This document shows, in pieces, positions 36,218 through 48,248 of a stretch of DNA of 64,000 nt. Source of the DNA: Pyrenula massariospora (Eukaryota > Ascomycota > Eurotiomycetes > Pyrenulales > Pyrenulaceae); the NCBI GenBank assembly GCA_021030905.1, contig JAGFMI010000015.1, positions 124,001 to 188,000 on the forward strand. Reading direction: 5' to 3'. The notes beneath the pieces are model-generated. The model was not told the DNA's origin. It saw only the letters and a program-made list of their open reading frames with translations, and did no database searches. The position numbers and the translations under genes are program-made. Numbering within the stretch: position 1 is the first letter of the stretch; every line of letters begins with the position of its first letter.

Positions 36218-36969
36218 ATTCGGCGTGGCGTTATCCTCGACCAAGTTTCTCGCTCCCTTTACCCACTCGTTTCGATTTGATGCCACGGTCATCGAGGCTC
36301 TGGACTCCTGCCGTGCATGGAGAAGGCATCAGCGACGTGACGACGCTCTATACATTCTCCTTTGTAGCACTCTCGGACGAGAGTGTGCGTAGCCTTTTCT
36401 GGTAAGATAGGAATTGTAGCCATGGGATTACAAATTCACCACGGCTGGTGTCCAAGATGCTTGTGGACTAGTGATACACCACATGCTTGGCAGAATTCTC
36501 ACGATAGCAGAGAGTGAAGGCAGCACCTCAACGAAGGGTCTTTAGGGTTCTAGTCCATACTTATCTCGTCCTAGACAGTGCATCAAGACCTTAGCTCGAG
36601 TTGATAGTTGGCGTTTATTCCGACATCTGATTCGCCAAGCTGGATTACTCAGCACGTTTGAAGTTATGGTTCTAAGAAGAGGGGTGAACTATTCGCGAAC
36701 TTTGAGAAAGCCACTGTGATACTCCAGTCGCCGTGCTCGGCGGGCAGAATGTACAAGGATACTGTTGAAAGCTACGACTGGGATAGGATCGAGTTGATAT
36801 GGACGGACTGAGGTATAAATAATGTGTAGAAGTCAGTTCTCAGAAATGGGTCAAGACATTTTCTGCCAGGTCTCTAGAGAAACAGGCGTCAATTTCCACA
36901 AGCTGAACTACTGATTAACCCCTTTTCCCAATCCAAGAATTCCTGAGACTTGAATTTCAACGCACTAAG
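36218..36969. other. Intergenic
   Basis: No gene seen. A short palindrome, CACTCTCGGACGAGAGTG, lies at about 36368-36385 and may be a hairpin or binding site. Confidence 0.4.
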
Positions 36970-37921
36970 ATGTCTGGAGAAAAGACATATATCCTCATCA
37001 CCGGCGCCAACCGCGGTAAGATCCACCCGTCCTTTCTTTCCTCTCTCTTTCCAACACCCAGCCAACTCACCGTTCCCCTTACCATCAGGTCTCGGCCTCC
37101 AATTCACCAAGAAATATGCCTCTCGCCCCAACCATGTGATCGTCGCGTCCGCCCGCGATGCATCCTCCGCTGCCAAAACATTCGCTTCCGTCCCCACCGC
37201 ACAAGGCACCTCCATCCTCCCCGTTGCCTTCGACACGACCTCCGAGTCCTCCGGGAAACAGATGATTGCCGAACTAGCGTCAAAGCACCCCGTCCCGCAC
37301 CTCGACCTCGTCATCGCCAACGCAGGCATCTCGACCTGCTACGCAACGGTCCTCGAAGCGCCGCTAGACGAGCTCAAGAAGCACTGGGAAGTCAACACGC
37401 TCGGCGTCGTGGTGACGTTCCAGGTGGTGCATGCGCTTCTCGTGAAGGCGAAGGCGCCGAAGTTTGTGGCGTTGAATTCGGGGATGGGGTCTATTGAGGC
37501 GGAGGCCCAGTATCGGTTTCCGGACTCGATTTATGGGTCCTCCAAGGCGGCGGCGAATTTTGTGGTGAGGAAGATTCATTTTGAAGAGGAGAGGTTGGTT
37601 GCGTTTAGTATTTCGCCTGGGTAAGTGAGCTGTCCTTGCGCTTTTGAAGGGGATGCTGCTCGGTTAAGGATCAATAGATGGGAGAGCATGCTAATAAGCG
37701 GACAGGTGGGCGCAAACGGATGGAGGAAATTTTGGAGCATCGACTTTCGGGACGACGGCGCCATTGACGGCCGAGGAGTCGGTGGATGGGATCGTGGACA
37801 AGGTGAGTCTTTAGGCGGATGGAGTACACAATGCTAAATTATGTTGTAGATTGACAAGGCAACGAGAGAGGCCACTGGTGGCACTTTCTTGTCGTACGAT
37901 GGCACCACGGTCCCATGGTAA
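36970..37921 (+). CDS. Short-chain dehydrogenase/reductase
   Basis: Four exons: 36970-37015, 37089-37620, 37706-37802, 37850-37921; 248 residues. Three introns of 73, 85 and 47 bases each restore frame, and the second has a GCTAATAA branch. The NAD(P) motif TGANRGLG is split by intron 1 after the first base of its Gly codon. NAG (IANAGIS), the catalytic Ser in LNSGMGSI and YGSSK (Tyr/Lys) are all present, so it should be active. Length is that of a classical SDR. The sequence resembles fungal ketoreductases of the NorA/ver-1-neighbour type only generally; substrate unknown. No polyketide or peptide synthase is nearby, so a secondary-metabolite role is unsupported. The C-to-G sense skew change occurs inside exon 2. 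Confidence 0.9.
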
Positions 37922-39219
37922 GGCTGAATGAGTGACCCAGGTCAAGAAGGAAATTCTCGGGTATGGAGGAGATAGCCATTACACTGCACTTCATAGCTCT
38001 CTTACTTACCTGCAATGATAATTCATGAAGCTTCAGGATGTCCATGTCTGTAAATTTTTCGTAGGACTGGCTCATTGTACCAAAGCGGATTTCCAGGTTA
38101 TCAACAAGCCATGGCGACAGCATCCGCTTGTTCATAATAGTGTTCCTTACCTCCGTATCGAGAGAACAGTGAGCACGTACAGCTCTGTACAATAAGCTTT
38201 GATGCTAAATTAATGTCGACAGAGTAAGGAGGTTGGTTTAAATGAATGCGATAATGATAATGCCAGAGTGCAGTACAATTAAAAGACCTCTAAGGGGGGC
38301 CGAAGGGGTTTGGAGCAGTGTGGATCCGCCCTCCACCCACACCGTTGTCGAAGCCTATCCGCACCGAGGATGTGGTTCGTGCTGCAACCCAAAATCGAGG
38401 TCGCAATACCTCCGTCGACGGACAGCGACATTAGAAAACGGCAGTCAACCCAATTAGGTCAATGATCCATTTGCCGAGAAGCTGGACAACACTGTCTGCC
38501 AGCCACCAAGCACCTCACACGGCTCGGCTGTCGGTCCAGAAATAGCCTCGCTCAGTGCCACCTTCCACTAGGCAAGAATGCTGAGCGAAGTTGAAGATTC
38601 TGCTTCTGCATTGCATCACACGATTGCTATCAAGGATCGAGAATTGCACGGATCGCCAAGCCAAGTCCATTGGTGGAAACAATAGTTCTTTCGTTGGGGA
38701 AAAAGGCCCCCAAATACGCGAGATAGATAGAAACAGCAAACCTCCAACTCGCCTCCGCCCACTCCTTGTATAGACCACCAGGGTGGCGCTGCATAGCGCC
38801 TTCGAGCCCCCCTTCGCCGATACCACCCGTTCAGCCGCTTCGGCGATGTATGTGGATCAGAGCAACGATTCCCTTGCTCACCGTCACCCAAGTCTAGGAA
38901 GCGACCAATCCTAACCCTGACTTCTCGGCTTCCGCTACTGCAAGTATTTTAAGGTAGATGGAAAACTGCCCGCCTCTCCCACTAATGCAATATCTACCGC
39001 TGTCGTATTGGCTCGAAGGGTTCTTCCGGGCCGTCCCCTCTAATGTATGTGTACGACCGGCCAACCAGAGCAATTCGTGAACAGAAGAAAACTGAACAAG
39101 ATGCCGATTCGGGGTCTGGAGTGGCAGGGTCCAGAGCTCGTGTGTTCGCCGAACTCTTCTAACAACACTGAGCTTGAAAGTTCTTTAGACTTTGTTTTGC
39201 TAAAGGCATTCGGTCAGCG
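37922..39219. other. Intergenic
   Basis: 1.3 kb with no supportable gene; overlapping short frames on both strands (38515-38891) look like chance. No repeat recognised. Confidence 0.4.
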
Positions 39220-41536
39220 ATGCCTAAATCAAATATGCCTTTCCTATGTCGTCGCGTTCTGTTTAATATTCTCGCTTTAAGTCTTGTGGGCGGGATAGGG
39301 AGGTCCGCCATGGCACAATCTCTAGATCCGCTTAAGGACAGGTGCTCGATCTGGTATCATGCGTGTCAGTCCACAGCCTGCCCTGTGCACCACATCAGTA
39401 AGAATGAAGCTGACAATTGCGCAGCGTCTCTTAAAGGAGATACGCTCTATATCAATGGCGGGATGGAGACATTCATGTCAGGGGATGCAGACGAAGTCAT
39501 TCAAGGAATCAGTATGCGACTCAGTCCCCTCCGAGAAAATCTACTCATGGTTCCAAGATGAGGACCTGATAACCGTGGACATGTCAAAGTCATGGGATGC
39601 ACAATACAGTTTGCCGGCCAGTACAGTGCAAAAAACCGCTGCTGCAGGTATTGGCGCTATTCCCCCGAGCTTGGTCCAAGGCGCATTATTTCAAGGTGCC
39701 ACCCAAGATCGAATGATCTTCACATATGGCGGCACGACATCAACGGCGAACACATCATTTCCCGGCTACATACCGAACAATCCAAAGGGTGCAGCGCTAT
39801 TTGCCTATGATACGACGAGTAAGAGTTGGTTCCAATTCAGTCAAGATAATACCACATACCGCCCAAATTTTGGGGCTGCAGCCGAGGCTCCAGAACTTGG
39901 TCTGGGATTCTACTTCAATGGCCAGATAGACGATTTTCAGACGACGGCTATGGGCAAAGAGAAAATCCCGGCAGAAGGGATGATGATTATAGACGCCAGA
40001 AACCACAACACACGAAACGTCTCAACTCGTGCTTTTACAGGCGGCAATACTAGGCGCGGCGGAAGTATGCAATATGTCTCTTCAATTGGCTCGAAAGGAT
40101 CGCTGGTATTGATGGGTGGTATCGCCGCCGGGACGCCTGAGAAGAATGATGGTTGGCCTGATTTCGAGGTTGATATGAGCCAGATTGATCTGTTTGACGT
40201 TGCGTCTCTTGACTCGTCGCCGGATAGCGGCACCTGGTATACCCAGGCTGCAACTGGCGATATTCCTGGCAAGCGAATTGATTCCTGCCTTGTTGCGGCC
40301 AGTGCAAAGGACGGCTCAAGTCATAATATGTAAGCCATCAGTCCAGTCTTTGATTTCTGCCGATAAGCTAACAAGGAATAAAGCTATCTGTACGGCGGCC
40401 GAGATCCTTTTTTCAATACACCATTCGACGATGTCTATGTCCTTTCCCTGCCCTCTTACACTTGGACACTCCTTTACAACGGTACCAACCCACGTTTTGG
40501 CCATACCTGCCACCTTGCAGGGAATCGCCACCTACTCTCCGTTGGCGGTTCGCTCTCCAACGACAAATTCGCCATCCTGAACCTACCATATCCTGGAACC
40601 AACGGCACACTCAACACTACCACCGCCCACTGTGACCAGGTCTCCAACGGCGTAGCTCTCTTTGATCTCACAGACATCGCCTGGACTACCAAATACGACC
40701 CAGACGCCCCAGCCTACGGCGTCCCCCAAAAAGTCGTCAGCAAGATCGGCGGCAGCCCGACCGGCGGCGCAACCATGACCTCCCCATCCACCGGTTTCGC
40801 GCAACAAGGCCTCGCAGCCGTCTTCAAGACCTCCCAATCCTCCTCCTCATCCCCATCCCCCTCCTCCACCGCCGCCGCCTCCACCTCATCCTCCTCCACA
40901 AACACCGGCGCCATCGTCGGCGGCGTGGTCGGCGGCCTCGGCGGCCTCCTCCTCCTCGCCGCCCTCGCCTTCTTCCTCCTCCGCCGCCGCCGCCTCGCTA
41001 AGCGATCAACAACCAAAGACCTCCCCGCGCTCGAGATCGACGGCGACACCAAAAAACCCCCGGAGCTCGAGGACTCCCCCAATGATCTCAAGAAAACGCA
41101 CGACAGCGTCCACCCAGCCTACCGCTCCGACAACCCGGACGACCCAGCCCACCGCACCGAGCTAGCCGGCGCAGACGCAGGTGTCTACGAGAAGGGTGAT
41201 CACGACATGTGGGAGGGCAGGCGGCGCGTGTACGGCACGCACCACGAAAAGTCTGGCGCCGACGTGTACGAAAAAGAAGGTGACGGCGGCGGGGAGATGT
41301 ACGCGGACGACAAGGCGAAGCGGCGGCGGAGCGAGAGGGGGGAGCTGTATGGGAGCGATGTGAATGAGTTGGATGGGAGTACGGAGGGGGCGAGGACGGT
41401 GGTGGGGAGTCCGCCGTTGGGGTTGGAGAGGGGGGAGTGGGGGAGCCCGGTTACGGATAGGGGGGGGGTGCATGAGTTGCCGGATTATTCGAAGAGGGAG
41501 AGTCGGGGGTTGAGCGACGGTGATGAGGGGAATTGA
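39220..41536 (+). CDS. Membrane-anchored Kelch-repeat protein
   Basis: Four exons: 39220-39364, 39425-39511, 39558-40329, 40384-41536; 718 residues. The first intron (60 bases, in frame and stop-free) has a weak GTCAGT donor. Removing it gives CSIWYHASSLKGDTLYINGG, the expected first Kelch blade, so I accept it. A signal peptide precedes (VLFNILALSLVGG). Kelch-type blades run to about residue 490 (TLYINGG, MIFTYGG, IYLYGGRDP, HLLSVGG). A Ser-rich linker and one membrane helix follow (TGAIVGGVVGGLGGLLLLAA), then RRRR and a charged cytosolic tail. Layout is that of fungal plasma-membrane Kelch or galactose-oxidase-like surface proteins; function untested. The C-rich to G-rich change falls in the last exon. 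Confidence 0.82.
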
Positions 41537-41970
41537 ATTGATGTGAGATGGGATGGATAGGATAGCATGGCTGGAGCGGGTTTGGGAGTAATACCACGGT
41601 GGGTTTTGCATGGCCGGTATGGATGGATGGAGGATTGCGTTTTGCTCGAGTTCTTGCCTGGAAATGGCTGTCTATCTCGGAAAATTGTAAGACGGGTATC
41701 TCTGTATATAGCTGATTTGTATCAAACCGTCGTCGTTTGCGATTACCTTGTTGTAGCCACACATGTCCTAGGAAAAGGATTTCTTCTACGCACGTTACTT
41801 CTGTTCAAGGTCATACTTCTATATGTCCGTACGTAGTTGAACACTTCTCAGCCAAAACAAGGGGGCGCAAAGCTCCCCCTTTTCTTTTCTTACAGCTTTT
41901 ACACAATATCTCAAAAATCTAACTTAAACTCCACCACCCCACCGCCCCCCCAAAATCCAAATCTCAAACC
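41537..41970. other. Intergenic, convergent 3' ends
   Basis: Lies between the Kelch gene (plus) and the transporter (minus). No gene seen; it must contain both 3' ends. No distinct terminator signal is visible. Confidence 0.4.
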
Positions 41971-43758
41971 TCAAAACTGCACCCTAAACCGCTCACTCGT
42001 CCGCAACCACTCCCCATACCGAATGAACAGCAGCGGAATCGGGATCATCGCCAGCGCGATGAAGCCGAGCAGCGTGTTGCCCCAGCCGAGGCCGAGGTCG
42101 GAGTACAGCGGCCGCCCGGCCAGCGGGAGGATGGCGCCGACGAGCGAGCGGGCAACGGTGTTGGCGGCGGTGGCGCTGGCCGCGTAGAGGGTGAAGGCGT
42201 CGACGAGGTAGGTTTGGATCGGCATCTGCGGGGGGGGGACGGGGGGTGGTTAGTGGGTGTGGGATGTGAGAAGAGGAGAGAAGTAGACGTACAAAGGTAC
42301 CGATCAAGCCCAACCCAACCCACCCCGTCCCGATGATCGGCATGATCCAGTGTACGTGCCGCTCCGCGCTCCACCCGTACCAGAAGAACCCGATCGGCAC
42401 CGCGGCGGCCCCGGGCAGCATCGGCGGGAGCCTCCACTCGGGCTTCATGGGCCCGCCGCCGCTGCCCTTGGCCTTCCTCTTCATCTGCGCGTCGCTGACC
42501 ATGCCGAAGGCGGCGAGGCCGATGAACATCCCGATGCCGATGCCGAGGTACGAGAGGCCGACGGTGCCCGGGGAGAAGCCGTAGATGTCCTCGAAGACCT
42601 CGGTGATGGTGGTGAAGAGGAGGTAGAGGTAGCCGTAGACGATGGACATGAAGAGGGTGAGGAAGAAGATGATCGGGGAGCGGAAGAGCATCTTCATCGG
42701 GCGGACGATGGCCTGGACGAACAACTGCTTCGGGGAAGACGCGACCTTGAGTTTGGAGCGGTAGTTTCGGTTGCCCGTCTCGGCGCGGAGGCGAGCGGCC
42801 TTGCGCTTCAGCAGGATGGGGGCGTATGTTTCGCGCATCAGGATTAAGCCTGCGACGGTGATGACGCCGGCGGCGATGGCGATGACCCAGAACACCCAGC
42901 GCCAGCCTTCGGCTTGGCTAAGGAAGCCGCCTGCGATGGGGCCGACGACGGGGCCGAGGAGGGGCCCCATGGCCCAGATGGCCATCACACGACCTCGCTG
43001 TTCCTGCCGGAAGAGATCTGCGATTGTTCCGCTGCCAAGGACCAGCGGGGTGGAGCCGAAGCATCCCTCGAGAAAGCGGAAGCCGATGAGCATGTTGAGA
43101 TTGCTGCTCACGGCGCAGGCGATTGTGAGGACGATGAAGCCTACGTTTGAAACGTGGTAGACCCAGAGCCGCCCGTAGAGCTCGGAGAGGGGTGCCATGA
43201 CCAGTGGTCCAAACGCGTACCCTATTAGGTACACGGAGACGACAAAGGAGGCGAGGGTGATGCTGTTGCTTTTGAAATTCGACATGACTTCAGGGACGCC
43301 AGGGGCGAACATGGAGGATGCTAGGGGCCTTTACCAAAGTTAGCGGAAATTATTCTGGAATGGGAAAACTGCGAATAGGAGACGTACGTAATGAGCGTGA
43401 TTGCAGAGATGACCCAGACCTGAGACCATTTCTGTACTGTGGTCCAATTTTGAGGATTTGCAGGGTCATCAGCGCCGTCCCAGAATACCACGAATTGGTC
43501 GTCGGCTTCCGTCGAAGTTGGGTCCTCTGAAGGGATGCCTCTCTCAATGTCGGAAGAATTCCTCGCGACATCCTTCTCTAGATCACTATTCACCGCAGAA
43601 TGCTGGACAGGCGAAACAGGCGAGCCATTCTTTTCAACATCTGGAGGCAAAGACTTTGGTTCGTTGCTCGCTCTGCTCGTTTTGGTGTCCGGTTCTTCGT
43701 CTGAGTCGAGTGAGCTTACTGGGCTGGCAGCCGGCTTTTCATCGATCGATGTCTCCAT
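41971..43758 (-). CDS. MFS transporter, DHA1 drug/polyamine type
   Basis: Three exons on the minus strand: 43758-43388, 43328-42293, 42225-41971; introns of 59 and 67 bases; 553 residues. The start is ATG 43758 (METSIDEKP); the frame upstream opens only with TTG. Residues 1-100 are hydrophilic, with the family's DPANPQNW motif before the first helix. Helices carry APLSELYGR (motif A form of DHA1 polyamine/fluconazole pumps) and GPLLGPVVGPIAGG (motif C, antiporter). About twelve membrane helices are expected. It should export drugs or metabolites by proton exchange at the plasma membrane. Intron 2 includes a run of nine or more G on the plus strand (C in the transcript) directly before the acceptor. 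Confidence 0.92.
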
Positions 43759-44422
43759 AGATGTAATGAAACGAAGCAAGGCTCAGTCACGGTTCAACAA
43801 ACGGAATAAGTCCAGTTCTCCATGTATCACGGGGTTATCCAATTGATCGATAATGAGAAAGCATGTTGAAATCTTCCTCTCTACCACGAAAGACACCAGA
43901 TGGAAAAGACAGTGGGAAAGAGGCAAGGCAAGACGAAAACACTCGCATCACGAACAAGTAAGAAACAATGGAGGGTGGTACACCATGAAAACCCAAAACC
44001 CACCCAGGCCACCATACCCACCAGTGTGAAGCTTGAAGATCTCGACCGAGGCGTTGGTTTGACAGGCAGTTGTGCACGTTGTGCACTCGATTATGCAGGG
44101 GTGGTTGGAGAATCGGGAATCGCGGCACGTTAGTGGGAGATCGCCTTGCGGACCCAACAGCTCGCTTGCATGCCTTGGCTCTATGCTTCAACGTTTTATG
44201 AAAGAGAATGGAAAGATGCCGATCCGCCAGGCCATGTCTTATCGTAATCGTGCCCGGCGTGCGAGGATCAAATCTCCCTTCAAACCACCGTTTGCCAAGC
44301 TTTGCGGAGATGCCGGGAAACCCTCTCAAGATGAGAGCTTTGCTACTGGTAGGTGGACGGAAGGCTTTCTCAAGGGTAGAATAAAATTGATAGGTCTATT
44401 CGATCAAGAGGCATAATTAAAA
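43759..44422. other. Intergenic
   Basis: 664 bases between two minus-strand genes; short frames only. No feature recognised. Confidence 0.4.
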
Positions 44423-45763
44423 CTACTTTTTGCCTCGCCCACGTTTCGCCTGGCCTCCCCCCTTTGCCTTTGCCTTGGCCTGTCTTGTTGCGCTCCTAGT
44501 CCTAATATTATATCCAGTTCCCTCTTCTTCAACTTCTACCTGCACGCCTTGACTGCCTTCATTCTCTTCATCGTCCTCGTCATCTGTCGAAGTTGTTGTC
44601 TCACCTGAAGCCTCTGCCTGGGACATGTCTGGATTGTCAACAACCATTTCATTGGAGGGCTGGCGATGATACCCTGCAGGAGGGGGCGGCGCCTGCGAGG
44701 AATAAATATCTGGAGGCCCTGATACAATTCTCCGTCCAGGCGGAGGTGGCATGCGAGGATCGTAGTTAGGTGGGAGGTTCTGACCGAGGTATGGAGGATA
44801 TTGATAGTATGATGGATCGGGTGGACTTTGGATGAGACTGGAAGCAGATCGTGCTCGTGGTTGCCAGTTGGGATCGGTTGGATCGGGTCGTGGACCTGCC
44901 AAGCCAGAAGGCGGTCGGGACGGGTCAGGAACCGCGTGGTAACGGCCTGGCGGGTAAGGCTGTGGGTATGGTTGATACAGGCCAGGATATGCTTGCTGCT
45001 GCCGTAGTGATTGGGAGGAAGGGTTTCTTGAGCTAGTTCGAGACGAAGAGCTGGACGGGCGACTTGGAGGCCTATAATAGTTCGGCGGAACCATCACACC
45101 TGCCTGCGCCTCACCGGGCATCATTGGATATGGTGGCGTTGGCTCGTCTGGCCGAGTAACTTTACTCTTCGCTCTCCGGCGAGGTTCGATAGCCTTCGTT
45201 GAAGAGTTCGCGCTGGAAGATTTGCCCTTTGCTGGTTTTGACTCTATGGCCTTGCGAGAAGGTAGAGCTTTCTTACCCCTAGGTGCAGGTTCTTGCGGTG
45301 TTCCCGAGAGATGCCGCTTTCGTTCCAAAGCGTCTAGTTCCTGCTGGCTGAGTTTGACGTTCGTTTTACCAAGAGCTTGGGCTCGTCGAATTCGTTCCAG
45401 GGCGCGCTCGACCAGATAATCTTCTTTTTTTCTTAGCATTAGCTGCATATTTGTTGGACCGCCGGTGCTAGGCTCACCGCCAGAATACTCCTCATCACTC
45501 CCATCCGAATAACTCTCGTCCGAACCCCGCCTCTGCCTTGAACGAGAGGTCGCTAAATCAATGCCAGTAAATTTAAGCTCATCGCTTGCCAATGTCTTGT
45601 GTGAAAATCCCGAAGGGTCCAATTCAACGCCTTGCATACCGTCGTCATCGCTGTCTTCGATCTCTTCAAAGCGCATATCGTCCTGCCAAGCAGGTTGTCC
45701 TCCCCAACCGTTTCCCCTCTTCCTCCCCAGCCGTGCCCCTGGTGGTCTTCCCCAGTGGGGCAT
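44423..45763 (-). CDS. Disordered protein with acidic and basic tail, unknown function
   Basis: Single-exon frame of 446 residues from ATG 45763. It begins MPHWGRPPGARLGRKRGN, Gly/Arg-rich. A short conserved-looking block, WQDDMRFEEIEDSDDDGMQ, follows. A helical, charged segment (residues about 105-150, MLRKKEDYLVERALERIRRA) may be a coiled coil. The rest is Pro/Tyr/Ser-rich, then Asp/Glu-rich, ending in a Lys/Arg tail (KAKAKGGGQAKRGRGKK). I recognise no named domain; nuclear or RNA-associated roles would fit the composition but are guesses. The frame stays open upstream of the ATG for about 20 codons with similar Gly/Arg-rich sequence (GGGLGGRPRTPYD). Either the true start is on an upstream exon overlapping the PRA1 gene, or this is chance. 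The gap to the PRA1 stop is only 26 bases. Confidence 0.7.
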   Translation of the reverse strand: MPHWGRPPGARLGRKRGNGWGGQPAWQDDMRFEEIEDSDDDGMQGVELDPSGFSHKTLASDELKFTGIDLATSRSRQRRGSDESYSDGSDEEYSGGEPSTGGPTNMQLMLRKKEDYLVERALERIRRAQALGKTNVKLSQQELDALERKRHLSGTPQEPAPRGKKALPSRKAIESKPAKGKSSSANSSTKAIEPRRRAKSKVTRPDEPTPPYPMMPGEAQAGVMVPPNYYRPPSRPSSSSSRTSSRNPSSQSLRQQQAYPGLYQPYPQPYPPGRYHAVPDPSRPPSGLAGPRPDPTDPNWQPRARSASSLIQSPPDPSYYQYPPYLGQNLPPNYDPRMPPPPGRRIVSGPPDIYSSQAPPPPAGYHRQPSNEMVVDNPDMSQAEASGETTTSTDDEDDEENEGSQGVQVEVEEEGTGYNIRTRSATRQAKAKAKGGGQAKRGRGKK

Positions 45764-45789
45764 ATCGTATGGAGTTCGCGGCCGACCAC

Positions 45790-46320
45790 CTAGACCGCCT
45801 CCTCGGAAAAAGCATTCTCGATTGGTCTATCAAAAAATGTGGCATGGCCCAAGACTGTCACACCAGTAGCTCCAATCAACCACATGGCAGTCCCGATCGG
45901 TGAGGCATAAAGGCCAAGAGGCACACATATGACCAACAGCGTGGTGTAGAGCTGAGATGTGGTTGCCCGAATACTACCTAACACCAAGTCTTGTCCGTCG
46001 AGCTTGCCGATGCCCCATGTGCCACCAATACCCAATATCAGCACGAAGAGCAGCGTGAGATTATTGAGCAGGCTGTAGATACTGAGCATCAGAAACACAG
46101 CGACATAGTTGCTAGAGAAGTAGCTCAGGTTGTAGTTGACTCTTGTCTGGACTTCTCCGAAGTTGGCGGGTTTCGAGACTCTCTTGACATCGAGAAACTC
46201 TGAGATTGGCTTCAAGTTGGACCAGCGAGTGGCCACAGACTGGGATCGCAAGCCAGAGAAACGGTCTCCAAAGTTGAGTCGCGACGTAATAACGTCAAGC
46301 GGAATGTTGAGTCGTGCCAT
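45790..46320 (-). CDS. YIP3: PRA1/Yip3-family prenylated Rab acceptor
   Basis: Single exon, 176 residues, ATG 46320. The core runs from about residue 45: SKPANFGEVQTRVNYNLSYFSSNYV, with a family hallmark (the N-terminal helix then NL.YF..NY). Two hydrophobic hairpins follow, YVAVFLMLSIYSLLNN-LTLLFVLILGIGG and LYTTLLVICVPLGLY-ASPIGTAMWLIGATGV. It ends with GHATFFDRPIENAF. PRA1 proteins sit in ER/Golgi membranes, bind prenylated Rab GTPases and enter COPII vesicles. Length matches yeast Yip3. It shares a 672-base divergent promoter with an ER J-domain gene, and is followed 26 bases later on the same strand by another gene. Confidence 0.93.
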   Translation of the reverse strand: MARLNIPLDVITSRLNFGDRFSGLRSQSVATRWSNLKPISEFLDVKRVSKPANFGEVQTRVNYNLSYFSSNYVAVFLMLSIYSLLNNLTLLFVLILGIGGTWGIGKLDGQDLVLGSIRATTSQLYTTLLVICVPLGLYASPIGTAMWLIGATGVTVLGHATFFDRPIENAFSEEAV

Positions 46321-46992
46321 GGCTCTCAGTTGTGGTATCTTCGCGTGGGAAACAGGAGGTACAAAAGATGACGTTCTTCGAGGGCCGATAAACAGACAAG
46401 GCTAAGATAATGCGGAGATGGTAGGCTCGGTCAACTGGATTGCAGGCTTCGAGGAAGGCAGTGATCGTGTTTCGATGGTGATGATTTCGGTCGTCGACAG
46501 AATTATGTGTGAAAGGCGCTGAGTGAAGGAACAGGTGGTCCCAAAAAAAGCTGAGGTGCGCAGTCAGGAACAACGCAGGGCCACCGCTTTGAGTCTAGGG
46601 GTCCGCTCCAGCCACAGAGCGGACGAACCACCCCAGGAACGTTGACAGACTGTGCCCTGACGATCACACGTGAAACATCCAGGCAGCTCATCCACCAACA
46701 GCCCCCAGATTCTCACCAACGTCCGTCATCAACATTCACCTCCCCGAGAATGTTGTGAGGAACAGGATTCCTCCAGGCGGCAAAGCCGGTTTATAAGCAC
46801 AAGGTCGCTCTGCTGGTTGCTGAGTCCCCGCTACTGCAAGTTCCATTCGCCTAGCCTCTGATTGGACCACGTTTGGCATCAACTTGTCCATTATTTTCCA
46901 ACTCTGAGGTCCCCACAAACCGCCGACCGCCTGCCTCTGGAGGCGAGGTTTCCTAAGCGTTGGGGCAGCACTGCGCGCACGTATCGGCCAGG
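46321..46992. promoter_or_regulatory. Divergent promoter of PRA1 and ER J-domain gene
   Basis: 672 bases between two head-to-head genes acting in the secretory pathway. An ACACGTGA sequence near 46665-46672 contains a CACGTG E-box core (bHLH-type site). I see no clear TATA box. The regulatory role is inferred from position. Confidence 0.4.
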
Positions 46993-48248
46993 ATGAAACC
47001 GTCAATTCTACGATTGCTGTGTATTTGTGCTATTGTAGTCTTGGTCAGGGCTTGGTCTAAAGAAGGTTCGACTACTGCACACCTTTTGGAAATACTGCTG
47101 AATTTCTGGTAGACCATGAGATTTTCCGGCTAAAAGACGAGGTCGAAGCAGCTGAAGGCATCGGGATCACCTTCTACGATTTCATAGGGATTAAAGCTTC
47201 GGCTACCCAAGAAGAGCTTAACAAAGCCTACAAGAAAAAGTCGCGGCAGATCCACCCCGACAAAGTCAAGCAGACATTCATTGCCCGACAGTCAACCAAG
47301 AAGAAGTCCCACAATAAGAAAGGCGTCCACGTCAACAAGCCTCCATCACAGCGAGAGATCCAGAAGGCAGTGAAGCAAGCTGGAGAGCGCTTTTCCAGAC
47401 TCGGCGTCGTTGCCAACATACTCCGTGGAGAAGGAAGAGAAAGATATGATCATTTCTTGAAGAATGGCTTCCCCAAGTGGAGAGGCACAGGGTACTATTA
47501 TACCAGATTTCGCCCGGGCATTGGTTCTGTACTTCTCGGTCTCTTCCTCGTTGGTGGCGGCGGCGCCCATTATGGAGCTCTATACATCTCCTGGGGTCGC
47601 CAGAGGGAATTCATGGAAAAGTGTATTCGAGACGCGCGAAAAGCGGCCTGGGGTGATGAAACTGGCGTGAGGGGAATCCCTGGCCTTTCTGGCAGCACCG
47701 TTGCAACGCCTCCGATTCCTGACGAAGAGCCCCCAGCTGCTATTGCTATGAATAGGCGGCAAAAACGACTCGCAGAGAAAGAAAACAAGAAAGAGAGAAA
47801 GAGCGGGAAAGGGGGCAAGCGTTCTGGAACGGCGACCCCTGTCGAAGGGCCTTCCCCGTCTGGTGATATGAAACGAGTAGTAGCGGAGAACGGCAAGGTC
47901 TTCGTCGTGGATTCGACCGGGAGTGTGTTTCTGGAAGACGAGGATGAAGACGGAAATGTCCAGCAATTCTTGCTGGATTTGAATGAGATCGAGAAGCCCT
48001 CATTCAAGGATACGGCTGTGTACCGATTTCCTGTTTTCGTCTTCAACAAACTTGTCGGAGTTGTCCGAAGGGATGCGGTGCCCGAGTCGGAGGGACCGAC
48101 GATTCAAGTCACCATTGATGAGCCTGCACAAGACGACTCGGGCTCCAATGGAAGTTTCGAGATGGTTGGTGATGAGCATGTTGCAGGCGATGCCCAACCA
48201 ACAAGCGGCCAGGGAAAGAGAAGAGGGAAGAAGGGATCTAGAAAATGA
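46993..48248 (+). CDS. ERJ5: ER-membrane J-domain protein (Erj5-like)
   Basis: Two exons, 46993-47065 and 47113-48248, with a 47-base intron whose donor is a weak GTTCGA; 402 residues. The signal sequence (ILRLLCICAIVVLVRA) lies in exon 1. The J domain spans about residues 42-115: FYDFIGIKASATQEELNKAY and the HPD tripeptide in SRQIHPDKVKQ, with an insert of about 25 residues before the last helix, seen in fungal Erj5 proteins. A membrane helix follows near 160 (GSVLLGLFLVGGGGAHYGAL). The long C-terminal tail is charged and ends RGKRRGKKGSRK-like, a basic stretch probably on the cytosolic side. Erj5 helps Kar2/BiP in ER folding and unfolded-protein homeostasis. It is longer than the yeast protein, as usual in filamentous fungi. 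Confidence 0.88.

Noticed and set aside
42226-42245. G-run on the plus strand
   Set aside because: It is the pyrimidine tract of the transporter's second intron, just before the acceptor.
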